Of a DNA stretch of 64,000 nucleotides, positions 52,755 to 62,218 are shown piece after piece; position 1 is the first letter of the stretch; each line of letters opens with the position of its first letter. The stretch is taken from NCBI GenBank assembly GCA_913058395.1, contig CAJXQI010000023.1, forward strand, positions 1 to 64,000. Direction: 5' to 3'. The translations under genes and the position numbers were made by a program. Under the pieces are notes generated by a model, which had not been told where the DNA came from, did not search any database, and saw only the letters and a list, made by a program, of their open reading frames with translations. Origin of the DNA: an uncultured Colwellia sp. Its GTDB lineage: Bacteria; Pseudomonadota; Gammaproteobacteria; Enterobacterales; Alteromonadaceae.

Positions 52755-55379
52755 TTGCAATTTTACAATGCCAGTAAGTGGCTATTCACAGCGCTCATTT
52801 CTATTACTTTACTTGCAGTCATTGCTTGCTTTGCAAGTATGACAAACAATATCGATAAGAAGAGTATTACCGAAGCAAATAGCTCTTTTAGCTTTGAGAG
52901 CAGCTATTTCATAGATAAAAATGTCGGCACTCAAGTCGATGATGTATTACAAGAGGCTAAATTTACTGGCAGTGAATTAAATAAAATTCCATATGCATTG
53001 GCAGATCAAAGCTATTGGATTAAGTTGTCTTTACATTATCCGGTACATGGAAAGCTTAGTTCTTCTAATTTACTCAGTAACTCAAATACAGCGAGTTTTT
53101 TGAAAAACGCCTCCCAAGAACAAATAATTCTGCTGGCTGAGCACAGTATGTTGCAAACATTTGACGTCTATCATCTAGATGCATTGGGGCCTGCTAAAAA
53201 AATATTTTCTAAGCTTGCTCAAATAGAAAATACATCCCAACAAGTTTATCCCTACACCGCACTAACATTAAATTCATTTGGTCATAGCGAGTTTTTAATT
53301 CATGTAAAAAGCTCAGGCCCACCAAACATTCCATTACTCATGTTTAAACCTATAGATTTCGAACAGCGTTTAATGCTTTCGCAAATAGTCTATGGTGCCT
53401 TTATTGGTATATTGTTGATAATGGCAATATACAACTTGGTACTGTTTTTTGCTGCCAAAGATAAAGTATATTTAATATATATCAGCTATTTGTTATCAGC
53501 ATTTGTCGTGCTTTCTTCTTTAACTGGGTATGGTTACTTTTTATTTTCTAATAAAATAATGCAACAATTAAATCAGTACTCAATTTTCTTTCATTTTTTG
53601 CTTATTATCTCGCTACTGCTATTTACCTTATATTTTTTAAGATACGAACGGCTAAAGCATTGGGCATTTAAATACACCATAATACTTACTATATTTATCA
53701 CATTTGCAGCATTTTACTCAATTTCCTTAGATAATATTGCACAGGCTGAACTTTTCTTCGCACTACAACCCATATTCTATATTGTTGCGCTTTATCTAAT
53801 TATTACTCGCATTAAAAGAGACTTTTCTTGGGCGCGTTTCTACTTTTTATCCTGGCTTCCCTTGCTAACTGGCGCGGCAATACAGCCGATGGTTTTACTG
53901 AATAAACTTGAATATAGTTTCTTAACTCGAAATGCTTTTTTATTCGCGATTATGATTGAAGTCACTTTTATGGCATTTGCACTTGCAGAACGCATTCGTC
54001 GTAATGAAAAAGAAAAACTGAATATGATTGCTTACCACCAAAGCAATCACCTACCAAGAAAAACAAATTTAGATCATTGTATTTCACAATCAATAGCGAA
54101 TGGAATAAATAACCTAACAGTTGTGGTGATAAAACCTGAACAATTTAAACGTATCGATTTATATATTGATGAACAAACCCGCATCAAATTTTTTCAAGGC
54201 TTAAATCGAAAATTGACATCTTTATTCAGGTTCAATGATGCAATACTTACCATCACTGATCACAAAGAAAAGTTATGTTTTTTAGAAAATGATTGCTTGG
54301 CGATGGTTATCAATAACAATAAAAATCAACAAGATATTGAGCTTATTGTGCACTCAATACAAAACGCTGCCAGTAATGTTTTTTACCTAAAAGACCTTAA
54401 GCTACCTCTATCCGCCTATGTTGGCTTAGCTAATTACGCTGAACACGGAAACTCAGGCGATACTTTAATTGAAAATGCCTCTCAGGCTGCTAATAATGCC
54501 GAATTAAAGCAGAATATGTGGGGATATTTTTCAGCACAAGACAATCAACATGCCCCGTCGTCAATGCAATTAGCCATTGATCTTCAAGACGCTATTCTGC
54601 ACCAAAGGTTTGAGTTATTTCATCAACCGCAAATTGATTTAAAAACGGGTAAAGTGTGTAGTAGTGAATGTTTAGTACGTTGGAATCACCCCGTTTTAGG
54701 GTGTGTTTCACCAGAAGTATTTATTCCTATCGCAGAAGATTTCGGTTTAATGCCGACATTAACACTTTGGATTATTGAAACCGCGTTACACCAACAGGTA
54801 ATACTGTCTGAGCAAACAAACCTTAACCATATGGTGTCGATAAATATCAGTGGTAAAGATCTCGTTCAATCAAATTTTATAAAGGATGTCGCTGAAATAA
54901 TTGCTAATGTTGATATAAAAGCTGAAAAAATTATTTTTGAATTGACTGAGTCACTATCCTTCTCAGAGGATAGCGTTGCGGTTAAAACAATAGAGAGTTT
55001 AATTGAATTAGGCATCACGATAAGTATCGACGACTTTGGCACGGGTTATTCGTCTATGTCTCAAATTAGTCACTTACCTTTTCAGGAATTAAAAATTGAT
55101 AGAGAGTTTGTTGAGAATGTTTGCAGTGATCCGAAGCGTAAGGTTATTGCTGAAACCACTGTAAAAATGGCGAAGGGGTTAAATTTAGAAGTAGTCGCAG
55201 AGGGTATTAATAGTGCATTAGATGAAGCGACATTAAGACAGTTTGGTTGCGATATAGGCCAAGGTTATTATTACGCTAAGCCTATGTCTCATCTTGATTA
55301 TCTTAATTGGTTGAACAATTTAACCAATGGTCAAATACCCGCAAGCCTAGATGGTGAATTTATTCCTGCTGAAAAATAG
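52755..55379 (+). CDS. 7TMR-DISM sensor with degenerate GGDEF and EAL domains
   Basis: An 874-residue protein read from TTG 52755 (GCGAG 9 bases upstream; no ATG keeps the first membrane segment). Domains: membrane segment about 8-26; periplasmic 7TMR-DISM extracellular region to about 215; seven membrane helices about 215-415; a GGDEF-like domain about 450-600 whose signature position reads ENDCLAM, so it is inactive; and an EAL domain about 625-865. The EAL motif is ECL (Glu kept), with NISGKDL, ELTES, DDFGTGYSS and KIDREFV present, so c-di-GMP phosphodiesterase activity is plausible. The 3' end lies 5 bases from the convergent ABC gene. Confidence 0.88.
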   Translation: MQFYNASKWLFTALISITLLAVIACFASMTNNIDKKSITEANSSFSFESSYFIDKNVGTQVDDVLQEAKFTGSELNKIPYALADQSYWIKLSLHYPVHGKLSSSNLLSNSNTASFLKNASQEQIILLAEHSMLQTFDVYHLDALGPAKKIFSKLAQIENTSQQVYPYTALTLNSFGHSEFLIHVKSSGPPNIPLLMFKPIDFEQRLMLSQIVYGAFIGILLIMAIYNLVLFFAAKDKVYLIYISYLLSAFVVLSSLTGYGYFLFSNKIMQQLNQYSIFFHFLLIISLLLFTLYFLRYERLKHWAFKYTIILTIFITFAAFYSISLDNIAQAELFFALQPIFYIVALYLIITRIKRDFSWARFYFLSWLPLLTGAAIQPMVLLNKLEYSFLTRNAFLFAIMIEVTFMAFALAERIRRNEKEKLNMIAYHQSNHLPRKTNLDHCISQSIANGINNLTVVVIKPEQFKRIDLYIDEQTRIKFFQGLNRKLTSLFRFNDAILTITDHKEKLCFLENDCLAMVINNNKNQQDIELIVHSIQNAASNVFYLKDLKLPLSAYVGLANYAEHGNSGDTLIENASQAANNAELKQNMWGYFSAQDNQHAPSSMQLAIDLQDAILHQRFELFHQPQIDLKTGKVCSSECLVRWNHPVLGCVSPEVFIPIAEDFGLMPTLTLWIIETALHQQVILSEQTNLNHMVSINISGKDLVQSNFIKDVAEIIANVDIKAEKIIFELTESLSFSEDSVAVKTIESLIELGITISIDDFGTGYSSMSQISHLPFQELKIDREFVENVCSDPKRKVIAETTVKMAKGLNLEVVAEGINSALDEATLRQFGCDIGQGYYYAKPMSHLDYLNWLNNLTNGQIPASLDGEFIPAEK

Positions 55380-55384
55380 CCTAA

Positions 55385-56284
55385 TTAAAACAATTGATTT
55401 TCTAATGTTTTCCCGTTTATCAATTGTGCGTAAGACCAATTGTTCTTATGCAGCATAGTCAGTAATTCTAGTTCAATAGCGACAGTATTTTGTGTAATGG
55501 CTATTGATAACAAATACTCCCTATCTTGTGTGACTGTGACATGAGTTACGCCTTGCATAGCCATCAATGAAGGTAAGATTTCTGGATATTCTTGCTTCAT
55601 TCTTAAGGTAATGAACCTTTCACTTTCTTTTGAATTTAAATCAGTATGTTGCTTTAATTGACCTGATTCTAAGTAAAGTACCTGATCACATAAACGCTCT
55701 AATTCACTTAAATCATGCGAACTAAGAATAAAATTAACATCGTTAGCATGCTCAGCAACAATGGCTCTAATTTCTTTAGCATTTATTGGATCTAGTCCCG
55801 CAGTAGCCTCATCCAACATAACTATTTCAGGCGCCCCCAATAGTGCTTGTGCAATTGTTGCACGTTTACGCATGCCATGAGAAAGCTCACTCGGTCGACT
55901 ATTAGAAGCATCTTGCAGCCCCACCATCGCAATTACTCGCTGAGTATCCTTTAAAGCTAATTTTTTACTCATACCTTGCAAGCGTGCATAAAAAGTTAGC
56001 TGGCTAGCAATTGAAAAACGAGGATCTAATTGGGCATCTTGAGGCAAAGCAGCCAATCGCCCAAACAAAGCAGAACTGGCCGGCTTGTGACCCAATATTT
56101 TAATACTGCCAGACGTTGGTTGAATATAACCACATAGCAAACTAAATAATGTTGTTTTTCCAGCGCCGTTAGGCCCAACAAGTGCAACCGGTGCCCCCTG
56201 ATTTAAAGAGAAGTTAACACCTTCTAATGCTTGCTTATCACCATAGCGCTTACCTACATTTTCAACTTCAATAATTAAACTCAT
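55385..56284 (-). CDS. ABC transporter ATP-binding protein
   Basis: A 299-residue ATPase. Walker A is GPNGAGKTTLFSLLCG (about 37-52), the ABC signature region is LSHGMRKRATIAQALLG near 133-149 and Walker B is EIVMLDEATAGLDP near 153-166. The ABC-2 type with a C-terminal regulatory extension resembles NosF/CcmA-like exporters. It overlaps the start of the permease gene by 4 bases and forms a two-gene exporter with it. The cargo is unknown. Confidence 0.93.
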   Translation of the reverse strand: MSLIIEVENVGKRYGDKQALEGVNFSLNQGAPVALVGPNGAGKTTLFSLLCGYIQPTSGSIKILGHKPASSALFGRLAALPQDAQLDPRFSIASQLTFYARLQGMSKKLALKDTQRVIAMVGLQDASNSRPSELSHGMRKRATIAQALLGAPEIVMLDEATAGLDPINAKEIRAIVAEHANDVNFILSSHDLSELERLCDQVLYLESGQLKQHTDLNSKESERFITLRMKQEYPEILPSLMAMQGVTHVTVTQDREYLLSIAITQNTVAIELELLTMLHKNNWSYAQLINGKTLENQLF

Positions 56285-57096
56285 ATCGCAGCCCTCTTCA
56301 TAAGTATGTGACTACATGTAAGTAACACGACAGTTTGAATTAATGGCAAAATATAGTGGCTCCCATCTAAACCATTTTGAGACAAAATACTGTTTATTTG
56401 GCCACCAGGAAATATCAAATTTAAGTAAAATTCTTGCCCGAGTTGGTATTTTATAAAAGCAATAATTAATGGTCCTAAACCAAAGAATAAAATCGCCACT
56501 ACTATCGCCATTCTGGCCGAGCTGACTATGATATTTAATAACGACATTAACGCGATAAATGGCATAACAACGATCAATAATTCGAACGCAAGTTTTGCAC
56601 CTATGATCACGCTTTCTCCGAAGAGTGCCGTATCACGCACGCTTGCCAAAATAACCGTAGCTGCAATTGTTAACATTATGAGTATCGACACGATCAATAA
56701 TTGCCCCAAATAGCGCCCTGCTATCAATTCTAATCGAGTTGAGCGTAATGTTATAAACCTTAGAGTGCCTCGTTGTTTATCAGAACAAATTTGATCGCTG
56801 CAGGCTAAAACCGAAAAAACGGGGAAAAAGTAAACGGCAACAAGCCAATAAATGGCATATTCCGATACGGGCCAATCCAGTAAAGCAGATAAGCCAAGCG
56901 CACCAAATAGCTGATGAGCCATACTTTCAAAGGCGTTTGAAGTGACAATAGATGCCGCTGAGCTGACAAAGTAATAAAGAATGATAAACCAAATAGTGGC
57001 AAACGCGAGTAACGCCAGTAATCCACGTTTAGTATTAAACAAGCGAACCATTTCAAAAAGAATGATATTAGATAATCTGGAAAGGTTGATATTCAA
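56281..57096 (-). CDS. ABC-2 type permease
   Basis: A 271-residue protein with about six hydrophobic segments (residues 28-50, 95-115, 145-165, 170-195, 205-225 and the C-terminus). SDQICSDKQRGTLRFITLRSTRLELIAGRYLGQL near 105-138 matches the coupling-helix region of ABC-2 exporter permeases such as NosY. Its stop overlaps the ATPase start codon, so the pair is translated together. It exports or rearranges an unknown substrate in the inner membrane. Confidence 0.88.
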   Translation of the reverse strand: MNINLSRLSNIILFEMVRLFNTKRGLLALLAFATIWFIILYYFVSSAASIVTSNAFESMAHQLFGALGLSALLDWPVSEYAIYWLVAVYFFPVFSVLACSDQICSDKQRGTLRFITLRSTRLELIAGRYLGQLLIVSILIMLTIAATVILASVRDTALFGESVIIGAKLAFELLIVVMPFIALMSLLNIIVSSARMAIVVAILFFGLGPLIIAFIKYQLGQEFYLNLIFPGGQINSILSQNGLDGSHYILPLIQTVVLLTCSHILMKRAAI

Positions 57097-57195
57097 TCGG
57101 CACCAATAATAAGTTACTGTTTTGAGTACCTTAAAAGGAAAACCAACAAAAAGCGAGCTTTATCCTATAGTGCAGTTTATTTTTTAAACTAATAC

Positions 57196-57240
57196 AAAAA
57201 CTTGCTGTAATAATGTTAAATTTTAATACAGCAAGTTTAT
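57196..57240 (-). terminator. Rho-independent terminator of the DUF748 gene
   Basis: AAACTTGCTGTA (57198-57209) pairs with TACAGCAAGTTT (57227-57238) and, on the minus strand, is followed by five T. It starts 22 bases past the DUF748 stop and also insulates the ABC permease promoter. Confidence 0.85.
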
Positions 57241-57261
57241 AATCAAAGACACTTTTTAATA

Positions 57262-59667
57262 CTAAATAACAAACTCTATTCTTGATTTTGCTTCTTTTGA
57301 CGTATCAATTTGCGGCGTACAAAGTAAAAGCTTTGCCGAGGTAACATTTAGTTTTTCTACCATGTAATCTTTGAACAATTCGACACGTTGTTGCGAAATA
57401 GCTTTTAGGCGCTCAACATTGTCTGGTAGATGCGCTTCTTCAGCACTGGTTACAGCAATATCAGCAGGCGTTGCAATTGCACATAGCTTAACATTTATAT
57501 CTGACTGGTCTTCTAACATGACTGACATTTGACGACTAAATTCAAGCTGTTCAGCGCTCAATTCAACTTGCTTGGGCAGATAATTTAAATCATTAATACG
57601 TAGCTTTAACGCATATTCTCCTGCCGCCATCGCTACTTTCATTACACTTGCATAAGGTACAAAGGTTGTGATCAAGTACTCTTTTGCTGCAGACATAGTT
57701 GCTTGTTTAACAAGTAAAGTTATAAAACCCGAAAAGCCAAACGAAGGTGAACTTGTATCTCCTGATAAAGGAACAGAAAGCTCTACATTGCCATCTGAGT
57801 CTTTTAGCATACCCAATGCGACATTAAACGGTACACTCGTTTGATCAGTTACTGTACCTGATTCATGATCGTCAGCAGCGGTAAACTCGACTCCTCGAAG
57901 TAATAAATCTACATCACCGTTTATTTCACTACCATCAAGGCCTGCCTTGATTTTAACATCCAGCTGTCCACTTTCAATTTCATACTTCAAGGCATTTTTT
58001 ATATAACTAGAAACGCTAGGTAGGCTAACTTCTTTAATCACTGCATCCAAATTGAAACTTTGTTTTTCTGCAAAAGGCTGTCCGCGGCCGCTAACAACAA
58101 AGTTTGCATATTTATCGCTTTTACCTTGTAAATTAAACAGGCTTTCAAGCGCTGGCTTGGCAGTATTTATATCTTTCAATGATAAAGTATTAATTTGAAC
58201 GTTACGTTGATAGTGAGGTTTAACACTTTTATCTTCAAAATCAATTACTGCGTCATCAAGCAACTTGAACTCACCTAAGCTAAATGCAAATTCAGACCCG
58301 TCACTTTCTTTAACTTCGGCGTTATCAAGGGTGCTTTCTTCTTCACTGTCCTTTTCATCAACTAGTGTTTGATTATCAGCTGTCGATGCTTGAGTTTCAT
58401 TTAACGAGATGAGTGTTGCTAACTTTTTATTCTCATCTAGTAATAAATTACTGACTAAACCAGAAAGCGTAATATCTTGAATTGAAACGCTATCGGGCTT
58501 GTAGCCGATATCATTAATAGCAAGCTGTTTAAATGATGCTAATGCGGGTAAATCATTCATAGAATGTTGAGAAAACACGCCGTCACTCACATTCAGGGTA
58601 TTAATTGCTACATTCGGAATATTTTCAGCAACGGTTAACGAAACACCTTCAACGGCAATATCTTCAATTTTGACTAATTGTTCATTACCAGCAATTGTTT
58701 TTACTAAAATCCCATTAGTTTTGCTAACTATGCTAGCTGCAATGTTAGCAGGCGTTTCAGCTACCAAGGTCACTAATAAATCATCACTTTGTACTTGTTG
58801 ACTAGCAATATCAACAGAGAAATTACCTTGTTCAACGTGAAAATTATTAATGGAAAGTAAAAAACTATCTACATTTATCATTGTGCTGTCTGATGATAAT
58901 TTAACACTTAATTTATTAGAGTAACTCAGTTCGCCATTCAACGCTTTTAATGTTTCAGGCATAAAGCCTTGAACATGCTTTAATGAGAACTCATCTACAT
59001 TCAAAGCAACGTCAACCAAACCTTGTTGCTCTATTAACTTAGCATTTACCTCTAAACGTATAGGTGCGTCATTAATTTTACTCATTAACAACAACTGTAA
59101 ATCTTGTTCTTTCTGGGATAGCAATATGTCTTCAATCGACAAGGAGTTTAATTGAATATGATGGTTTTTATCTAAATGTTCTAATTCAACAATCGCGTTG
59201 TTTAAGCCAAAGTTAGGAATAACAAGCTTGTAGGGAGATTCTGAGTTTTCATTTTCTACTACTTGTTCCGAATCGCTTTCAGCTTCACCATTCATTAATT
59301 CGAAACCAGCAACAGTTAGAGAGGTATTCTTAGCAACAACGGGAATATAAACACCATCAACTTCAAACTCAGCAATATAAATGGTATCGAAGAGCAGCTG
59401 ATATAAATGTATCTCTGCGTTAAGGTTTTCTAATTTTAATACCGTGTCCTTTTCTTTAAGTTGAAGCTCTAAGTCACTAATACTAAGGCGAGCCATAAAT
59501 GGGTTATAACGAATACTAGAGCTCGATACAATAGAGTATCCTTTAGGTAAGCCATGGTTATTAATCACATAATTAGCGATTACTGGTGAAAGTAACCAGA
59601 TCAAACAATAAAGAACGAAAACTGTGATGGCGATAATTTTTATTAAATTTTTGAGATGGCGTCTCAT
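57262..59667 (-). CDS. DUF748 (AsmA-like) envelope protein
   Basis: An 801-residue protein with one N-terminal membrane helix (IIAITVFVLYCLIWLLSPVIANYVI, about 11-35). The remainder is a long periplasmic, repeat-rich beta region. It contains the typical DUF748/AsmA pattern YSIVSSSSIRYNPFMARLSISDLEL, an acidic linker near residues 410-450, and a C-terminal domain with DVDLLLRGVEF and LMDSDGNVELSVPLSGDTSSPSFGF-like blocks. AsmA-family proteins are thought to form hydrophobic grooves bridging inner and outer membrane to move phospholipids. Single gene, terminated strongly. Confidence 0.88.
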   Translation of the reverse strand: MRRHLKNLIKIIAITVFVLYCLIWLLSPVIANYVINNHGLPKGYSIVSSSSIRYNPFMARLSISDLELQLKEKDTVLKLENLNAEIHLYQLLFDTIYIAEFEVDGVYIPVVAKNTSLTVAGFELMNGEAESDSEQVVENENSESPYKLVIPNFGLNNAIVELEHLDKNHHIQLNSLSIEDILLSQKEQDLQLLLMSKINDAPIRLEVNAKLIEQQGLVDVALNVDEFSLKHVQGFMPETLKALNGELSYSNKLSVKLSSDSTMINVDSFLLSINNFHVEQGNFSVDIASQQVQSDDLLVTLVAETPANIAASIVSKTNGILVKTIAGNEQLVKIEDIAVEGVSLTVAENIPNVAINTLNVSDGVFSQHSMNDLPALASFKQLAINDIGYKPDSVSIQDITLSGLVSNLLLDENKKLATLISLNETQASTADNQTLVDEKDSEEESTLDNAEVKESDGSEFAFSLGEFKLLDDAVIDFEDKSVKPHYQRNVQINTLSLKDINTAKPALESLFNLQGKSDKYANFVVSGRGQPFAEKQSFNLDAVIKEVSLPSVSSYIKNALKYEIESGQLDVKIKAGLDGSEINGDVDLLLRGVEFTAADDHESGTVTDQTSVPFNVALGMLKDSDGNVELSVPLSGDTSSPSFGFSGFITLLVKQATMSAAKEYLITTFVPYASVMKVAMAAGEYALKLRINDLNYLPKQVELSAEQLEFSRQMSVMLEDQSDINVKLCAIATPADIAVTSAEEAHLPDNVERLKAISQQRVELFKDYMVEKLNVTSAKLLLCTPQIDTSKEAKSRIEFVI

Positions 59668-59750
59668 CGTATATTCCTATACTTTACTGCGATTAAATTA
59701 TTCTGTGAGATTATTTGATATTTCAATAGAAGCTTAACAAAATAAAGAGT

Positions 59751-59787
59751 AAAAAAATGGACCATAGTAATACTTACTCTGGTCCAA
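59751..59787 (-). terminator. Rho-independent terminator of the DUF2959 unit
   Basis: TGGACCA (59758-59764) pairs with TGGTCCA (59780-59786), extended inside by AGTAA/TTACT, and a T-run follows on the minus strand (seven A at 59751-59757). It is 17 bases beyond the DUF2959 stop. Confidence 0.88.
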
Positions 59788-59803
59788 AAGTTATTAATAG
59801 AGT

Positions 59804-60472
59804 TTATTCTGGTTGTAATAAATCGATAAACTGTTGTGATTGTTCAATCGCTTTGCTCATTTCAGCAACTAATGACTCAACATCACGTTTAATGGTTTTA
59901 TATTCACCTTGCAAAGCACCAATAGCTTGAGCATTTAAGTTATGTTTCAAATACAAACTGTTGTCTTTAAGTGCAGCTAAAACTGGCGCCATTCTATCTT
60001 TTGCTCGATACATTGATTTAATCAAACTTTGATAGTTACGTTGAGTTTTTTTCATTTTTTGTTGGCTTTGCTGCTTCAAACTTGCACTTGAATATTGCTG
60101 AATTTCATCATTCCATTCATCAAACAATGCATCAGCAACATTTTCAATTGCAACAATACGCGATTCAACTTCTTCTGCTGATGATTTGCTAGCTTCGTAT
60201 TGGTCATTGACGAGTTCATATTGCGCAGCTAAATCGCCACCATCATAATTTATTAATTGCGAAAGTTGATCAAGTGCCGATTTGAACTGTTGCTGCGCAT
60301 CTTCTTGCGCTGTTTGGGCATTTTCAACACGATCTAGCATGATGTCGCGTTTGTGAACGCCAACCTTTTCCATTGCTGAATAATAGGCAGACTGACAGCC
60401 CATCACTGCAATAGCGGTAAATGCTATCAGCATATATTTTTTCATATAGTTAACGCGAGTAACACTAATCAT
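59804..60472 (-). CDS. DUF2959 lipoprotein
   Basis: A 222-residue protein from ATG 60472, chosen because a strong GGAGG lies 6 bases before it; it overlaps the stop of the upstream small gene by 4 bases (ATGA). The signal peptide MKKYMLIAFTAIAVMGC carries a lipobox, so the mature protein is a lipoprotein. The rest is highly helical and rich in Gln/Lys/Glu (SAYYSAMEKVGVHKRDIMLDRVENAQ, then long coiled-coil-like helices), the DUF2959 pattern found in Alteromonadales and Vibrionales. Function unknown; it may be a periplasmic coiled-coil adapter. Confidence 0.86.
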   Translation of the reverse strand: MISVTRVNYMKKYMLIAFTAIAVMGCQSAYYSAMEKVGVHKRDIMLDRVENAQTAQEDAQQQFKSALDQLSQLINYDGGDLAAQYELVNDQYEASKSSAEEVESRIVAIENVADALFDEWNDEIQQYSSASLKQQSQQKMKKTQRNYQSLIKSMYRAKDRMAPVLAALKDNSLYLKHNLNAQAIGALQGEYKTIKRDVESLVAEMSKAIEQSQQFIDLLQPE

Positions 60473-60699
60473 GAACTGCCTCCACTGGTATAGCGTGCTG
60501 CATCAATAATGCACCAAATGTAAACAATAGGTAATAATATCCACCCAATACCTATCCACATTAATGCACCTGCAATGGTCCAAGAAAGAAAAAACAAAAT
60601 GGCTGGCATAATGCGGCCTTGCACTAGTTGCCCCAAGCCAGGAATGAAAATACTACAAAGAGCCGCTAAAACATTGCCACCAGAACCCTGCTGCGCCAT
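60469..60699 (-). CDS. small membrane protein of unknown function
   Basis: I choose ATG 60699, with GGAGG 6 bases upstream; the open frame begins at 60711 with TTG. The 76-residue protein begins MAQQGSGGNVLAALCS and has two membrane helices: SIFIPGLGQLVQGRIMPAILFFLSW and AGALMWIGIGWILLPIVYIW. The IPGLGQL...G pattern is like TM2 or YqaE-type small membrane proteins. It is translationally coupled (ATGA overlap) to the DUF2959 lipoprotein gene, so the two may act together. Confidence 0.75.
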   Translation of the reverse strand: MAQQGSGGNVLAALCSIFIPGLGQLVQGRIMPAILFFLSWTIAGALMWIGIGWILLPIVYIWCIIDAARYTSGGSS

Positions 60700-60937
60700 A
60701 TGAACCTCCAAGTGTAAAAATTTTGTTATTAAATTATCGTTTTATTGTCAATAGTATAACATCAGCTTAATTTATAATGCTGCTGTTATTAACTGCAAGC
60801 TAATAACAATTTATAAGACAATTACATATTCATTAAACTTTTTACTATAATTTATAGTAAAACGCTTTCTACTAATCCTTTATTACGAAGAGCTACTAAC
60901 TAAAAATTAACTTTACTATTTAATAACCTTTATACGC

Positions 60938-60969
60938 AAAAAAGCCAAATGTAATTACATTTGGCTTTT
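60938..60969 (-). terminator. Rho-independent terminator of the second PEP-CTERM gene
   Basis: AAAAGCCAAATGT (60940-60952 region) pairs with ACATTTGGCTTTT (60957-60969) around an AATT loop; on the minus strand a T-run follows. It is 44 bases past the PEP-CTERM stop. Confidence 0.9.
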
Positions 60970-61012
60970 AGACTATCGCTTTTAATCATCTACATAATAA
61001 ATATATAAAATA

Positions 61013-61804
61013 CTATGCTGAGAATGAGTTTCGCTTACTACGTTGGCGATAAGTAATACCAACCAAAGCAAGTAACATTAAAATCATTGTTGAAGGCTCT
61101 GGTACTATCGCTGGTTTATTACCACGATTTACAGCAAATGTGTCATGAACAGCATCGTTATAACAAGACATTGCCCAACTTAATGACAAAGAGGTAGCAT
61201 TTTTAAATGCATCTAAGCCACTTACGTTAAAGCTAAAGCTTACTTTGCCGTTTCCAGCACTCCAAGATGAAGTACCTGCGTTTAGTTCACTTCCTGTTGT
61301 ATTACCAAATACTGAACCTTTATCGCTTGAGTATCCATGATATTGACCAGCAGTTTTAGTGCCATTAACTTCATAAAGTCCGCCATTAGTTTGGTTGTAG
61401 CGATTGTATTTACTAAAACGTGTGTTCCAACCGCCGAATAAGTCACCTAATGAAAAAGCGTAGTTAAAATCGAAACTTCCGTTATTATTTGCACCGATTA
61501 AAAGGTCTCCATAAACAATTTTCTTTCTGTTACTACCATTGCGGTATTTGTTATTAGAAGTGTTACCTTGAGAATTTGTATTCGCAAAATTAGTAAATAT
61601 ATCAACAGTAATAGTATTGTCAGATGCCCAAGAAACATCCATCTGGTTAATGTCATATATAGAACCGCCTTGACCAGCATCTGCTCTATCATCAACAGAA
61701 ACACTTGTTCCGTCCATAGAGATATCCGTGGCATATGCACTACTAGTTGCTAAGAACGCACCAAATGCTATTGTTTTCAAACTTTTTGTAATTATCGACA
61801 TCAT
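61013..61804 (-). CDS. PEP-CTERM sorting-signal protein
   Basis: I choose ATG 61804 (MMSIITKSL..., GGAA about 10 bases upstream); the frame extends to a GTG at 61846. The 263-residue product has a signal peptide (KTIAFGAFLATSSAYA). The middle has GNTSNNKYRNGSNRKK, Gly/Asn/Ser-rich strands and domains of a type I do not recognise. The C-terminus carries the PEP-CTERM tail VPEPSTMILMLLALVGITYRQRSK. Exosortase would cleave there. A sigma-54-like promoter lies about 100 bases upstream and a strong terminator follows. Confidence 0.87.
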   Translation of the reverse strand: MMSIITKSLKTIAFGAFLATSSAYATDISMDGTSVSVDDRADAGQGGSIYDINQMDVSWASDNTITVDIFTNFANTNSQGNTSNNKYRNGSNRKKIVYGDLLIGANNNGSFDFNYAFSLGDLFGGWNTRFSKYNRYNQTNGGLYEVNGTKTAGQYHGYSSDKGSVFGNTTGSELNAGTSSWSAGNGKVSFSFNVSGLDAFKNATSLSLSWAMSCYNDAVHDTFAVNRGNKPAIVPEPSTMILMLLALVGITYRQRSKRNSFSA

Positions 61805-61904
61805 AATAAATATTCCAGTTAACGTACTTACAACTTCTAAATTCACTATCGTTTAACTAAGTTCGTGATTTATATTGTTTTAGGCCTAAATCTAATAGGT
61901 AAAA

Positions 61905-61920
61905 AGCAATTATCAAGCCA
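61905..61920 (-). promoter_or_regulatory. candidate sigma-54 (-24/-12) promoter of the second PEP-CTERM gene
   Basis: On the minus strand TGGCTTGATAATTGCT matches the pattern TGGC-N7-TTGCT: GG and GC are 10 bases apart and TTGCT is perfect. Transcription would begin near 61893, giving a leader of about 90 bases. The match is seen; use by RpoN is inferred. Confidence 0.6.
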
Positions 61921-62218
61921 AAATAAAATAACTCTTAATTAACAACACTGTAAGATGGTTTTTCATTTCTAAAACATAAAACAAACATAAGTTGTAAAAT
62001 TACCTGACAACAAAATATATGCTACCTAACTAATGTACTCAATATATAATAAATAGTTATATTAACGGTGGAATGCAATACAAATACATTATTATTTTAG
62101 ATATATAAATAATAACATCAATTTAGCTAGCTTAGGCAACTAAAAATTATTAACATAATTATAAAACCGCCAACCTACTCCTGTAATGTATATCCTATTA
62201 TTACAAATGGAAAAATTT
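61921..62218. other. divergent intergenic before the PrsT-like gene
   Basis: About 300 very AT-rich bases. I found no GG-N10-GC pair on the plus strand, so the TPR gene does not obviously share the sigma-54 type promoter. No gene is seen. Confidence 0.5.

Noticed and set aside
61921-62218. sigma-54 promoter for the PrsT-like gene
   Set aside because: No GG-N10-GC pair was found on the plus strand in this stretch.
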